From contig JAGTRH010000043.1 in the NCBI GenBank assembly GCA_018396795.1, forward strand, positions 1-8,995: a stretch of 8,995 bases of DNA, given 5' to 3'. Of this stretch, positions 1-6,508 are shown one piece after another; the first letter of the stretch is position 1; the number at the start of each line of letters is the position of its first letter. Source of the DNA: Candidatus Bathyarchaeota archaeon. Lineage in GTDB: Archaea; Thermoproteota; Bathyarchaeia; Bathyarchaeales; B26-1. The translations under genes and the position numbers were made by a program. The notes under the pieces are model-generated. The model was not told where the DNA came from, did no database searches, and was given only the letters and a program-made list of their open reading frames with translations.

Positions 1-227
1 CGTCCACTCTCTAAGTTTCCCTGTAAGGGATCTACTTTTAACCCTAGGACTTCTAGGGCTGTTACACCTATTAGCGCCTTATTTATTACATCTGAAATAA
101 GCGCGGGCATGAGTTCGCTTTTTACCTCCAACTCTATCCATATCCTCGTGCGCTCAAGCTCCAGCCCTCCGGCACCAGTCTCAAACACAGACTTTCCTGT
201 TAGCTTAAGATCGAGGTCGAGAGCCAT
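1..227 (-). CDS. Unrecognised protein, N-terminal 75 residues (cut by window edge)
   Basis: This is an open reading frame on the minus strand that begins with ATG at 227-225 and runs without a stop off the left edge, so only the first 75 residues are present. The protein starts MALDLDLKLTGKSVFETG and continues through charged, beta-rich sequence (LELERTRIWIELEVKSE) into a more helical part (LISDVINKALIGVTALEVLGLKV). There is no signal peptide or membrane segment. The alternation of acidic and hydrophobic residues and the balanced codon use look like a real soluble protein. I do not recognise the family. The start is the first ATG, about 42 bases downstream of the tRNA-like 3' end at 270. No Shine-Dalgarno site precedes it (cccctttctaag), so the message may be leaderless or the true start may differ. 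The plus-strand reading frame at 109-402 overlaps it and is judged to be its shadow. Confidence 0.7.
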   Translation of the reverse strand, partial: MALDLDLKLTGKSVFETGAGGLELERTRIWIELEVKSELMPALISDVINKALIGVTALEVLGLKVDPLQGNLESG

Positions 228-269
228 CTTAGAAAGGGGCCAAGGTTCAGTCCCCATACACCCTGAAAG

Positions 270-316
270 TGCGGAGGGTGGGATTCGAACCCGCCAGATC
301 TTGGAGATATCTCCCG
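270..316 (-). tRNA. tRNA-like segment: intact T-arm and acceptor 3' strand, Gly-like, incomplete
   Basis: Read on the minus strand, 295-279 gives a T-arm with the canonical GTTCGAATC core (stem GCGGG/CCCAC, one C-A mismatch). It is followed by CCTCCGC (277-271) and a discriminator A (270), which is a normal acceptor 3' strand. GCGGxxx/xxxCCGCA is typical of archaeal tRNA-Gly. Just upstream, GCGGGAG (316-310) could be the acceptor 5' strand, with one A-C mismatch. The sequence between holds AGATA-TCTCCAA-GATCT, an anticodon-arm-like hairpin reading TCC (Gly) but with C instead of U at position 33. There is no room for a D-arm and almost none for a variable loop. It is therefore either a decayed tRNA-Gly copy or the 3' exon of an intron-containing or split tRNA whose 5' part lies elsewhere. 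The T-arm and acceptor are seen directly; the identity and functionality are uncertain. Confidence 0.4.
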
Positions 317-719
317 CAAAATATCCCCTCTTTTTATGCTTAAATAACACATACCTATGCGAACTCTATGTGCAAAAGGTAGATTCGATGAAATTTGCCT
401 AAAATTTTATTCCATTTGGATTTATTGTTCTATGATGGCATCTAAGCTCCAGAATCATAGCTTGAGAGTATAATCTTCCACACATTCAGGTACTGGAAGG
501 CGACGATGCTCTACCATTAAACCAAACCCCGAGGGATTACCTAGGGTCCTCCAAAAATAGGCCGTGGTTGCATATTCTCGCCTTAAATTGGAGATATCCC
601 CCTAAAAGCGCCCCTTTTTTCTGTTTTGACTTTCTCATCTTAAAATCATTATATCTTGAAGTCTAGAACTAGAGGTAGGTTGGGAGATTTGCACAAAAAT
701 TTTATTCGATTTGTTCTAT
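289..719. repeat. Diverged tandem duplication, period about 287-295 bases
   Basis: Two colinear copies are visible: unit 1 about 289-433 and unit 2 about 576-719. Matching blocks in order are CGCC-N5-TTGGAGATATC (292-311 and 579-598), GGTAG (379-383 and 674-678), ATTTGC followed by AAAATTTTATTC and ATTTG (393-418 and 687-713), and TTGTTCTAT (425-433 and 711-719). Unit 1 has about eight extra bases before the last block, which explains the changing offset. A small hairpin is kept in both (minus strand GG[A/G]G-ATAT-CTCC), the single base change preserving pairing as G-U. The T-arm found in unit 1 is not preserved in unit 2. The simplest reading is an old duplication of a tRNA-bearing segment, one copy decaying. 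Confidence 0.55.
485..531 (-). other. tRNA D-arm-like segment with Gly-type CTTCCA, possible 5' half
   Basis: On the minus strand this reads TTTGGTTTAATGGTAGAGC, a good tRNA D-arm: U8, stem GTTT/GAGC, and loop AATGGTA with the G18-G19 pair and A21. It is followed by ATCGTCGC and then CTTCCA, which matches the tRNA-Gly(UCC) anticodon loop. CTTCCA can pair perfectly with TGGAAG at 480-475 across a 13-base loop, as an anticodon can pair with an archaeal intron. However, the preceding bases (CGGGGTT) do not pair with the acceptor strand at 271-277, the spacing between the D-arm and anticodon is two bases too long, and no partner for the anticodon stem is visible in the 3' segment. I read it as a remnant of a second tRNA-Gly-like gene, or as a 5' exon with more than one intron, and cannot decide. 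Confidence 0.3.
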
Positions 720-819
720 TTAGCTCTTCTTCAAGTATACCTATTTTAGTCTAAGGTTTAAGCATTAAAGTATTGGACTATGCTTAATAGATAAACGATC
801 TCAAAAGGGCTGTATAGCC

Positions 820-836
820 ATAAAATTTTTAAAGGT
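820..836 (+). promoter_or_regulatory. Archaeal TATA-type promoter of the M24 gene
   Basis: An A/T box, TTTTTAAAG at 826-834, preceded by an A-rich BRE-like stretch (ataaaa), lies about 34 bases before the ATG at 864. Initiation about 26 bases downstream would give a leader of only a few bases, in keeping with the absence of a Shine-Dalgarno site before this start. Confidence 0.5.
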
Positions 837-863
837 TTTCCTTTTAATATTAATGATTGTTGT

Positions 864-2063
864 ATGGTAAAGTTGTATATAAGTAGAAAAGAGTACAAGA
901 GGAGGCTTGAAAAGGTTAGGGAGGAAATAATAAAGAGAGAATTTGATGCTTTATACCTTACTAATCATAATAGAATATTCTATACGATAGGATATCATTA
1001 TGTGGCAACTAGGCCACAGGGTCTTCTGATCCCTTCTGATGGGGATTTGATGCTTCTTGTGCCGAAACTGGAAGAAGCGCGAGCTAGAGAGATGCTACCC
1101 TGGCTCAAAGACATAGTCGTCTACTTTGAGTATCCTGTGAAGAATAGGCCTCATGAGGTGTTGGATGTCTTGGTGAAAGCCTTTAAGGAGAGGGGACTGG
1201 AGGACAAGGTTATAGGGGTGGATGGGCCCGCACTCCTACCAGTTCCAGATTTCCAGCCCCCTTCTTTAAGTGATGTCTTACAGACTGCAAAAATTAGGTA
1301 TGCAGGGGACATAGTGGATAACTTGCGTATGATTAAGTCTGAGGAGGAACTGGCCCTAATCGAGGAGGCTGCAAAATGGAGCAACTTGGCTCACACCCTT
1401 TTGCAGGAATATATTGAACCTGGGGTCTCAGAGCTTGAGGTATCTGCTAGAGCGAGCTATGAGGCCACCTCGATAATGCTGAAGACATTGGGGCCTGAGT
1501 ATGAGCCCTTAGGCCTCATGTGGAACACTGTTCGTGCTAGGTTCAAGGCCGGCCCTAGAACTGCCCACGCCCACGGCTACTTGAGAAATAGGAAAGTTAG
1601 GTTGGGAGATATTGTTGAGACATCTGCCTCAGCGAGGGTTGGAGGATACTTCAACCACTTGGAAAGAACCATGATTGTTGGTAAGCCATCAGAAAAACAG
1701 AAAAAATATTTTAACTTGATGCTCAAGGCCCAAGACACTGCTATTGAAAATCTTAAACCTGGAGCAAGAGCCTCGGACGTTCACTTGGCGGTAAGAGAGA
1801 CCATAAGGAAGGAGGGATATGATCCAGACATTCTTATGCACCATAGAACAGGCCGAGGACTAGGACTTGATGACTACGAGCCTCCAACATTAATTGATGG
1901 AGATGATACGGTTTTAGAAAGAGGTATGGTCTTCCACGTAGAACCCGGGATATATCTCCATGATGGCTGTTTTAGGCATTGTGACACCATCTGCATTACT
2001 GAAGATGGATGTAGAGATCTGGATTATTATCCAAGGGATTTAGATTCTTTAACTATAAAATGA
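864..2063 (+). CDS. M24 family (creatinase/prolidase fold) peptidase-like protein with altered metal site
   Basis: The 399-residue protein has the two-domain layout of the M24 family: an N-terminal creatinase-type domain (about 8-150) and a C-terminal pita-bread domain (about 160-395). Recognisable motifs are AHAHG (234-238, conserved catalytic-side His), GGYFNHLERTM (260-270), HHRTGRGLGL (326-335), HVEPGIY (358-364), FRHCDT (370-375) and a C-terminal YYPRDLDSLTI. Typical Xaa-Pro aminopeptidases have Asp, Asp, His, Glu, Glu as metal ligands. Here the corresponding residues appear to be S254, H265, R331, E360 and C373, so only one is kept. LERT and FRHxDT are features of a widespread M24 subfamily and of metal-free creatinase. 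The true activity may therefore be a metal-independent amidohydrolase rather than proline aminopeptidase. The ATG at 864 gives a normal family N-terminus; an ATG at 853 is closed by a stop after five codons. It is soluble, and transcribed alone from its own promoter. Confidence 0.88.
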   Translation: MVKLYISRKEYKRRLEKVREEIIKREFDALYLTNHNRIFYTIGYHYVATRPQGLLIPSDGDLMLLVPKLEEARAREMLPWLKDIVVYFEYPVKNRPHEVLDVLVKAFKERGLEDKVIGVDGPALLPVPDFQPPSLSDVLQTAKIRYAGDIVDNLRMIKSEEELALIEEAAKWSNLAHTLLQEYIEPGVSELEVSARASYEATSIMLKTLGPEYEPLGLMWNTVRARFKAGPRTAHAHGYLRNRKVRLGDIVETSASARVGGYFNHLERTMIVGKPSEKQKKYFNLMLKAQDTAIENLKPGARASDVHLAVRETIRKEGYDPDILMHHRTGRGLGLDDYEPPTLIDGDDTVLERGMVFHVEPGIYLHDGCFRHCDTICITEDGCRDLDYYPRDLDSLTIK

Positions 2064-2095
2064 TTTTTATGTTAGAGGAATTTTCATTTTAATTT
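2064..2095 (+). terminator. T-rich tract after the M24 gene
   Basis: Immediately after the stop the plus strand reads TGATTTTTATG and then TTTTCATTTTAATTT. Runs of T without a strong hairpin are the usual archaeal terminator signal. The rest of the 2064-2251 gap is A/T-rich; apart from the TATA box at 2179-2186 I see nothing in it. Confidence 0.4.
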
Positions 2096-2178
2096 ATGAT
2101 ATATTTTGAAACTATTAATTGCGATATTTAATATCCCTCTTATTCTTCTTGTGCAATCAATATCTTTCAAGCCTCGAG

Positions 2179-2186
2179 TTATATAG
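2179..2186 (+). promoter_or_regulatory. TATA box for the four-gene membrane operon
   Basis: TTATATAG at 2179-2186 is the best TATA-like box in the gap. Initiation about 26 bases downstream would fall near 2205-2210, after the upstream GTG at 2201. This supports the ATG at 2252 as the start of the first gene, with a leader of about 45 bases holding a weak AAAGG at 2236-2240. Confidence 0.4.
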
Positions 2187-2251
2187 ATCTAACGTTTTGG
2201 GTGATCTCGAAACTCTTAAATAGGTATTCGCTTTTAAAGGATTCGGAAAAC

Positions 2252-3061
2252 ATGAAAACTCTAATAATCGAAGCTATACGGCAACTTATCTTTCCTGGCA
2301 GAACTACCCAACTTGTCGTCCTTCTTATATTTTCCATAGTAATCCTAGTAGGTATATGGCTAGGCAGTAGAGGCAAAGAGATTGAGCTAAGGCCCCTCCC
2401 AGCTATTAATGCGATGGTTGAGGCGATAGGGCGTGCTGCAGAGTTGGGAAAGCCAATACACTTTAACCCGGGATGGTATTCACTTGATAGTGTTGAAGCT
2501 CCTCAAACAGTAGCAGCTCTAAGCATATTCAATTATATAATGAAACATGCTGTTGAAGCTGATGTTAGAGTCATTACAACGCTGATTAGGCCAGATATCA
2601 TTCCCCTCATAGACGATATTATGCGCAGTGCTTATGCTGCAAGCGGAAAATTAGAATCCTATAGGTCAGATGATATAAGATACATTTCTGGTGAACAATT
2701 TGCATACATTGGTGGAGTAGCTAAGATATTCCGTGAAGAGAGCCCCGCAGCCACCATTGCCCTGGGCGGATTTATGGCTTATTCTTTGCTTTTAATGGAA
2801 ACCGCCCACTCTTATGGTCAATTCAAAATAGGTGGCACCGCATCTTGGCACCAGATACCCTTTTTTGCGGCTACGGCGGATTATGTCCTCATCGGAGAAG
2901 AACTATATGCTGCAGGAGCATATACTGCGGACGATCCATACCTGAAGGGGAGTATTCTTGGTCAAGACATTGAGAAAATAATAACTATTTTACTTTTAAT
3001 AGTTGGCATGTTACTCTCAGCCTTGAGATCGACATTGTTCTTTGATTTTTTAAGGTGGTAG
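2252..3061 (+). CDS. DUF6754-like membrane-anchored protein, first gene of the operon
   Basis: From the ATG at 2252 the protein has 269 residues; a GTG at 2201 in the same frame would add 17 residues but probably precedes the transcription start. A membrane segment (about 20-38) is followed by a domain of about 200 residues and a C-terminal membrane segment (about 243-262). The domain opens with RPLPAINAMVEAIGRAAELG, continues with GEQFAYIGGVAKIFREESPA and IGGTASWHQIPFF, and ends with YVLIGEELYAAGAY and GSILGQD. From memory these match DUF6754, a family in archaea and some bacteria with no established function that I know of. The domain looks alpha/beta, but I see no catalytic motif. The next gene's ribosome site overlaps this gene's stop codon, so translation is probably coupled. 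Which side of the membrane the domain faces is not clear from flanking charges. Confidence 0.82.
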   Translation: MKTLIIEAIRQLIFPGRTTQLVVLLIFSIVILVGIWLGSRGKEIELRPLPAINAMVEAIGRAAELGKPIHFNPGWYSLDSVEAPQTVAALSIFNYIMKHAVEADVRVITTLIRPDIIPLIDDIMRSAYAASGKLESYRSDDIRYISGEQFAYIGGVAKIFREESPAATIALGGFMAYSLLLMETAHSYGQFKIGGTASWHQIPFFAATADYVLIGEELYAAGAYTADDPYLKGSILGQDIEKIITILLLIVGMLLSALRSTLFFDFLRW

Positions 3062-3065
3062 GTGA
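3060..3065 (+). promoter_or_regulatory. Shine-Dalgarno site that decides the second operon start
   Basis: AGGTGA lies eight bases before the ATG at 3074 and overlaps the TAG stop of the preceding gene (3059-3061). It is a good match to the archaeal 16S tail. It favours ATG 3074 over the in-frame GTG at 3062, which sits inside the site itself. Confidence 0.55.
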
Positions 3066-3073
3066 GATATGAA

Positions 3074-3706
3074 ATGTCTACCATCATAAGACGTGAAATA
3101 CCTCTATTAATAATAACAATGCTTGGAATCACAATGATTGCAGATTATTTCATTAATATACCTTCTATTAAAAGCGCTGCCTCAATACTAACTTCGTGGG
3201 CCTCAATAGTTGCAGGGTTTGCCATAATCTACGGTGCTCTCTCCCTCATGTTATCTAATACAAAATATGTAATAAAAAAGACGCCAAATAGATGGTGGTA
3301 TTCATTATGTATAATAACTTCATTCTTAGTAACAACCATATTTGGTTTAATACCTCCGTTCACAACACACTGGGTGTTTTCATGGATGTACAATTATACA
3401 TATCTACCACCTTCAGGAACAATATATGGAATGCTAGCCTTTTATATGGTCTCAGCTGCGTATCGGGCGGTAAAAATTAGAAATATAGAGTCAGCAACCT
3501 TCGCGATTTGCGCATTCTTCTTGATCATGAAAAACGCTCCAATTGTCACTTCGAGTACAAAAGTCTTCTTCGATGTTGGGGATTGGATAATGAATGTTCC
3601 AAGTGCAGCAGGTTGGCGTGCATTCTATATAGGTGCAGCAATCGGAACAATAGCTTTGGCTATTCGAACGTTTATTTGGCGAGAAAGAGGTGCAGTTGGT
3701 GAGTAA
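3074..3706 (+). CDS. Polytopic membrane protein, second gene of the operon
   Basis: This 210-residue protein is very hydrophobic. I count about six membrane segments, near residues 8-29, 36-60, 75-96, 115-137, 142-160 and 178-202. A short stretch between the last two (SSTKVFFDVGDWIMNVPSAAGW) carries FFDVGDW and may be an exposed loop or re-entrant helix. No transporter, channel or enzyme motif is recognisable. The basic C-terminus (WRERGAVGE) suggests that this end is cytoplasmic. The ATG at 3074 is preferred because of its Shine-Dalgarno site; GTG at 3062 would add four residues. The gene lies between two membrane-anchored proteins with spacing compatible with translational coupling, so a shared membrane complex is likely. 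The family is not one I can name, though it seems to travel with DUF6754 genes. Confidence 0.82.
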   Translation: MSTIIRREIPLLIITMLGITMIADYFINIPSIKSAASILTSWASIVAGFAIIYGALSLMLSNTKYVIKKTPNRWWYSLCIITSFLVTTIFGLIPPFTTHWVFSWMYNYTYLPPSGTIYGMLAFYMVSAAYRAVKIRNIESATFAICAFFLIMKNAPIVTSSTKVFFDVGDWIMNVPSAAGWRAFYIGAAIGTIALAIRTFIWRERGAVGE

Positions 3707-3707
3707 A

Positions 3708-4553
3708 ATGACGACAATTATAGATAAATTAGAAAAATTAGATTCCAGGATTATTTACATTTTAATTCTAATATTTACGATACTTCCTTTAGTATATCCC
3801 ATTGGCCTACCCATTCCTATCAGCTCAGAAGTTAAACAAGCCTATGAATTTATAGAAAAGATCCCATCTGGAAGTGTCGTATTGATAGGCGATGAATTTA
3901 CAGCGCCCAGTTGGACAGAATTAGGTCCATCCTACATTGCCGTTTTAAAGCATCTTATAAAAAAAGACATAAAATTTGTAAAAATGTCTTATTTCTCTGC
4001 AGAAGCCCCAGCAGCTTTCGATTCAATGATCAAACCAAGAATTCAAAGTTATCTTGATAAATACAATTATAAGTATGGTGAAGATTGGGTCGATTTAGGA
4101 TATCTACCTGGAGGTGAGGCAGCTCTAGCTGCATATGCATCAAACATATATGTTGTACCGACAGATAGGTATGGGAAGCCTCTTAGCGAGTTACCACTTT
4201 ATCAGAAACTAAAAAGCTTCAAAGATTTTGCATTAGTAGTTGAGCTTGATCCTGGAGCACACCTACCAGAATATTTGAGACAATTCCAAACAACATTTGG
4301 CACACCTCATATAACAATAACTTATGGAGTGACAAAATCAGCATATATCCCATATTTAGCTTCTGGACAGATAAAAGGCATGATGGCGGCGATAGGAGGA
4401 GGAGCTGAATATGAGCAGTTAGTAGGTTCTCCTGGGGTTGCTTCAGCAGGAATGGATGCGGTATCTACATCTCATCTTCTAGCAGCGGCACTACTAATTC
4501 TGGGTAATATCACATATATAATGAAAGGAGGAGGGAGGAGAAAGGTTAAATGA
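3708..4553 (+). CDS. Membrane-anchored protein with large alpha/beta domain, third gene of the operon
   Basis: From the ATG at 3708 the protein has 281 residues. In-frame GTG and TTG codons at 3690-3701 would add up to six residues, but GGTGAG at 3698-3703 lies correctly for ATG 3708, one base after the previous stop. A membrane segment (about 15-33) is followed by a 215-residue domain and a second membrane segment (about 253-272) ending in GGGRRKVK. The basic tail suggests both ends are cytoplasmic and the domain is outside. Conserved-looking stretches are VVLIGDEFTAPSWTELGPSY, LGYLPGGEAALAAYAS, YGKPLSELPL, FALVVELDPG and GGGAEYEQLVG...GMDAVSTSHL. They recall a family found beside DUF6754 genes, to which I can attach no function. 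Its layout mirrors that of the first operon gene. No enzyme active site is evident. Confidence 0.82.
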   Translation: MTTIIDKLEKLDSRIIYILILIFTILPLVYPIGLPIPISSEVKQAYEFIEKIPSGSVVLIGDEFTAPSWTELGPSYIAVLKHLIKKDIKFVKMSYFSAEAPAAFDSMIKPRIQSYLDKYNYKYGEDWVDLGYLPGGEAALAAYASNIYVVPTDRYGKPLSELPLYQKLKSFKDFALVVELDPGAHLPEYLRQFQTTFGTPHITITYGVTKSAYIPYLASGQIKGMMAAIGGGAEYEQLVGSPGVASAGMDAVSTSHLLAAALLILGNITYIMKGGGRRKVK

Positions 4554-5188
4554 TTGATTATGCTAGTATGATAGGAATCCATATTGCAGCAATATTTACC
4601 ATAGCTTGTCTAAGCTTTCTCTTCAAAGATAATGTAGTATTTCATACTGTTGAAAGCATATTTATCGGGACAAGCGTCGCATACATTATGACTTTCTCTA
4701 TCGAAGCTATTAGAAAGACTGCTTGGGTTCCTCTATTAAAGGGAGAGCTGATATGGATATTTCCAATGATCCTCGGAGTTCTATATCTCACAAGGTTGTC
4801 TCCTCAAATTCGATGGATTAGTAGATACCCGGTATCGTTACTTGTGGGTATAGGTACAGGCTTAGCCGCTCGTGCTGTCCTGCAGGTGAACCTTCTTGCG
4901 CAGATTGAAGACACAGTTAGAATTAGAGACTTAACAGCCACGGGTATTATTAATATTACAGTTGTATTTCTAGGAGTCATACTTGGTATTCTATACTTCG
5001 TGTTCACTTTCAGGCCAAAGGGAACATTAGAGCCGTTATTTAATTATCTAACAAGGGGGGGCCGGATAATAATAATGGCAGCCTTTGGATCAATGTACGG
5101 AAATACTGTGCTGGGACGCTTCTCATTACTCATCGGAAGACTTCAATTTCTTCTATGGGATTGGCTAAAGCTTGGAGCAGCCACTTAA
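4550..5188 (+). CDS. Polytopic membrane protein, fourth gene of the operon
   Basis: The start overlaps the preceding stop in an ATGA junction (4550-4553), with a GGAGG-type site at 4534-4538 upstream, so translation is coupled. The 212-residue protein has about six membrane segments, near residues 7-25, 30-52, 64-81, 90-108, 132-153 and 171-200. The C-terminal part is the most characteristic: RGGRIIIMAAFGSMYGNTVL followed by GRFSLLIGRLQFLLWDWL, in which Gly, Arg and Gln recur inside a hydrophobic region. I recall this kind of GNTVxGRxSLLIGRLQFL ending in bacterial and archaeal membrane proteins of unknown function. A central charged loop (RIRDL, about 121-127) lies between segments four and five. 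With the second gene it provides about twelve membrane helices for the putative complex. Confidence 0.82.
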   Translation: MIDYASMIGIHIAAIFTIACLSFLFKDNVVFHTVESIFIGTSVAYIMTFSIEAIRKTAWVPLLKGELIWIFPMILGVLYLTRLSPQIRWISRYPVSLLVGIGTGLAARAVLQVNLLAQIEDTVRIRDLTATGIINITVVFLGVILGILYFVFTFRPKGTLEPLFNYLTRGGRIIIMAAFGSMYGNTVLGRFSLLIGRLQFLLWDWLKLGAAT

Positions 5189-5227
5189 TCTTCCCATATT
5201 TTTTTATTATTAAAAAGAAAAAAAGAA
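5189..5227. terminator. Bidirectional T-tract terminator between convergent genes
   Basis: The plus strand carries ATATTTTTTTATTATT just after the operon stop. The minus strand carries CTTTTTTTCTTTTT just after the M38 stop. Both are uninterrupted enough to end archaeal transcripts, and they separate the two convergent units within 39 bases. Confidence 0.6.
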
Positions 5228-6493
5228 TTATGGTTTCATAAAGTATATTTTACCTTCTTTCATTACCAGTTTAATGCGGTTCTTATCTTGAAGAACTTTT
5301 ATGTCTCTTAATGGGTCTCCATCGATAATAATCAAATCGGCAGATTTTCCTGGTTCAATGGTACCTGTTTTTTGAGCTACTCCTAGACATTCTGCAGCAT
5401 TTTTCGTGGCAGCGACTATACTTTCCATTGCTGAAAATCCTTTTCTTACCATTTGTTCTAGCTCCCAGGCTTGACATTCACCAGGGATGTTGGTATAGGG
5501 TGAACCAGAGTCAGTGCCCATAGCAATCTTTACTCCAATCCTCTTTGCCATTTGAACGGTCTTTTCGTGAGTGATGATAGCCCTCCTTGCTATCTCATAT
5601 GTAGCACGGGGCAGTTTTTCATCTTTAGCTAATAATTCATATGCAATGAAGGTTGGGACCAGATAAACCCCTCTATCCTTCATCATTTTAATACATTCTT
5701 CATCAGCAAATATCCCATGCTCAATGCTTCTGACACCAGATTCTATACAAATCTTGATAGGCTCTGGTGCTAAGGCATGAACACATACAGGGACTCTTGC
5801 TCTTCCGGCTTCTTTAATAAGTGCATCTATTTCTTCCTCCGAGAATTCCTGGGCATGTGCTCTCTCTGTAGCTTCTAGAACCCCTCCACTTGCCCAAAAC
5901 TTTATCCAATCGACCCCTAGTTTTATCAGCTCCCGAACGGCTCGTATTACATCACTTACCCCATCCACGGTTCTATACTTTTGCACCCTAATATTATGAA
6001 AGGCTAGATATCTTACATGTTTATCTCCATCAACGTGCCCCCCAGTACATGTCAATCCCGTGCCGGAGGCCAATATTCTTGGACCTGGAAGAACCCCATC
6101 GTTTATGGCGTCCCGTAAAGCAACATCTATATTCCCAAAGGACCCGACGTCTCTGATAGTCGTTATGCCAGAACTAAGTAACCTCTTAGCGGTGGCTACA
6201 GATCTTACCGCTCGGTCAATATCTGACCACTCGAGAAAGCCGAAACCTGTGGATTTTAGAGGAGATGATATAGCAGAAATATGAGTGTGACAATCAATTA
6301 TACCGGGCATAATGACACGGTGTTTTGCATCAATAATCTCAGCCCCACTTGGAATTTGAACATCACCGAGACGCCCAACTTCTCTAATCATTGAATCTTC
6401 GATAACAATGACAGAGTCCTTGATAGGTTCTGCCCCAGTTCCATCGATACAAACTCCGCCGATAATTGCTTTAATTTTGTTATTCCCTTGCAA
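5228..6493 (-). CDS. M38 metal-dependent amidohydrolase (dipeptidase/imidazolonepropionase-like)
   Basis: The 421-residue protein is a full-length amidohydrolase of the prolidase/imidazolonepropionase-like group (COG1228 type). A small N-terminal beta domain (about 5-60) is followed by the TIM-barrel. All ligands of a two-metal site are visible: H69 and H71 in PGIIDCHTHIS, K198 in DWIKFWASGG (the likely carboxylated Lys), H239 in VCVHAL, H259 in RSIEHGIF, and D328 in AMGTDSG. The C-terminal AGKSADLIIxDGDPL-type strand (about 379-420) closes the beta domain. Members cleave dipeptides, cyclic amides or related bonds in the cytoplasm; the substrate cannot be read from sequence. The start is TTG at 6493. 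It is supported by AGGAGATGAG just upstream (6498-6507), because the nearby ATG at 6502 hits a stop after two codons. It lies 15 bases after the stop of the deacylase gene, so the two form an operon. Confidence 0.92.
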   Translation of the reverse strand: MQGNNKIKAIIGGVCIDGTGAEPIKDSVIVIEDSMIREVGRLGDVQIPSGAEIIDAKHRVIMPGIIDCHTHISAISSPLKSTGFGFLEWSDIDRAVRSVATAKRLLSSGITTIRDVGSFGNIDVALRDAINDGVLPGPRILASGTGLTCTGGHVDGDKHVRYLAFHNIRVQKYRTVDGVSDVIRAVRELIKLGVDWIKFWASGGVLEATERAHAQEFSEEEIDALIKEAGRARVPVCVHALAPEPIKICIESGVRSIEHGIFADEECIKMMKDRGVYLVPTFIAYELLAKDEKLPRATYEIARRAIITHEKTVQMAKRIGVKIAMGTDSGSPYTNIPGECQAWELEQMVRKGFSAMESIVAATKNAAECLGVAQKTGTIEPGKSADLIIIDGDPLRDIKVLQDKNRIKLVMKEGKIYFMKP

Positions 6494-6497
6494 TTAT

Positions 6498-6507
6498 CTC
6501 ATCTCCT
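6498..6507 (-). promoter_or_regulatory. Shine-Dalgarno site deciding the TTG start of the M38 gene
   Basis: On the minus strand AGGAGATGAG precedes TTG 6493 by about four bases from its end and eight from the GGAG core. It occupies most of the 15-base gap between the two genes. The ATG within this site is followed by AGA TAA, so it cannot be the start. Confidence 0.55.
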
Positions 6508-6508
6508 A

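Noticed and set aside
109..402. Plus-strand reading frame of 97 codons
   Set aside because: It runs antisense to the minus-strand gene at 1-227 and across the T-arm; its protein (Ser/Arg-rich, no structure) looks like a shadow.
768..800. Perfect 8-bp inverted repeat (TTAAGCAT/ATGCTTAA) as a terminator or operator
   Set aside because: It forms a stem with a 14-base loop upstream of the M24 promoter but has no T-run and no gene ending nearby; A/T-rich sequence makes such pairs common.
1151..1384. Minus-strand frame inside the M24 gene
   Set aside because: Serine-rich shadow of a well-supported family member.
2201..2251. GTG start 17 codons upstream for the first operon gene
   Set aside because: It lies only about 19 bases from the TATA centre, probably before the transcription start; the ATG at 2252 already gives a full membrane segment. 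It is still possible.
2179..2376. Minus-strand frame over the start of the DUF6754-like gene
   Set aside because: Covers the promoter and coding start of a gene with clear family features; no promoter or ribosome site of its own.
3292..3702. Two plus-strand out-of-frame readings within the second operon gene (3292-3480 and 3508-3702)
   Set aside because: They overlap the hydrophobic protein in another frame; the cysteine and asparagine runs are typical of shadow translation.
4804..5007. Minus-strand frame inside the fourth operon gene
   Set aside because: Antisense shadow of a membrane protein with a recognisable C-terminal motif.
6060..6284. Plus-strand frame inside the M38 gene
   Set aside because: Antisense to a protein with a complete two-metal active site.
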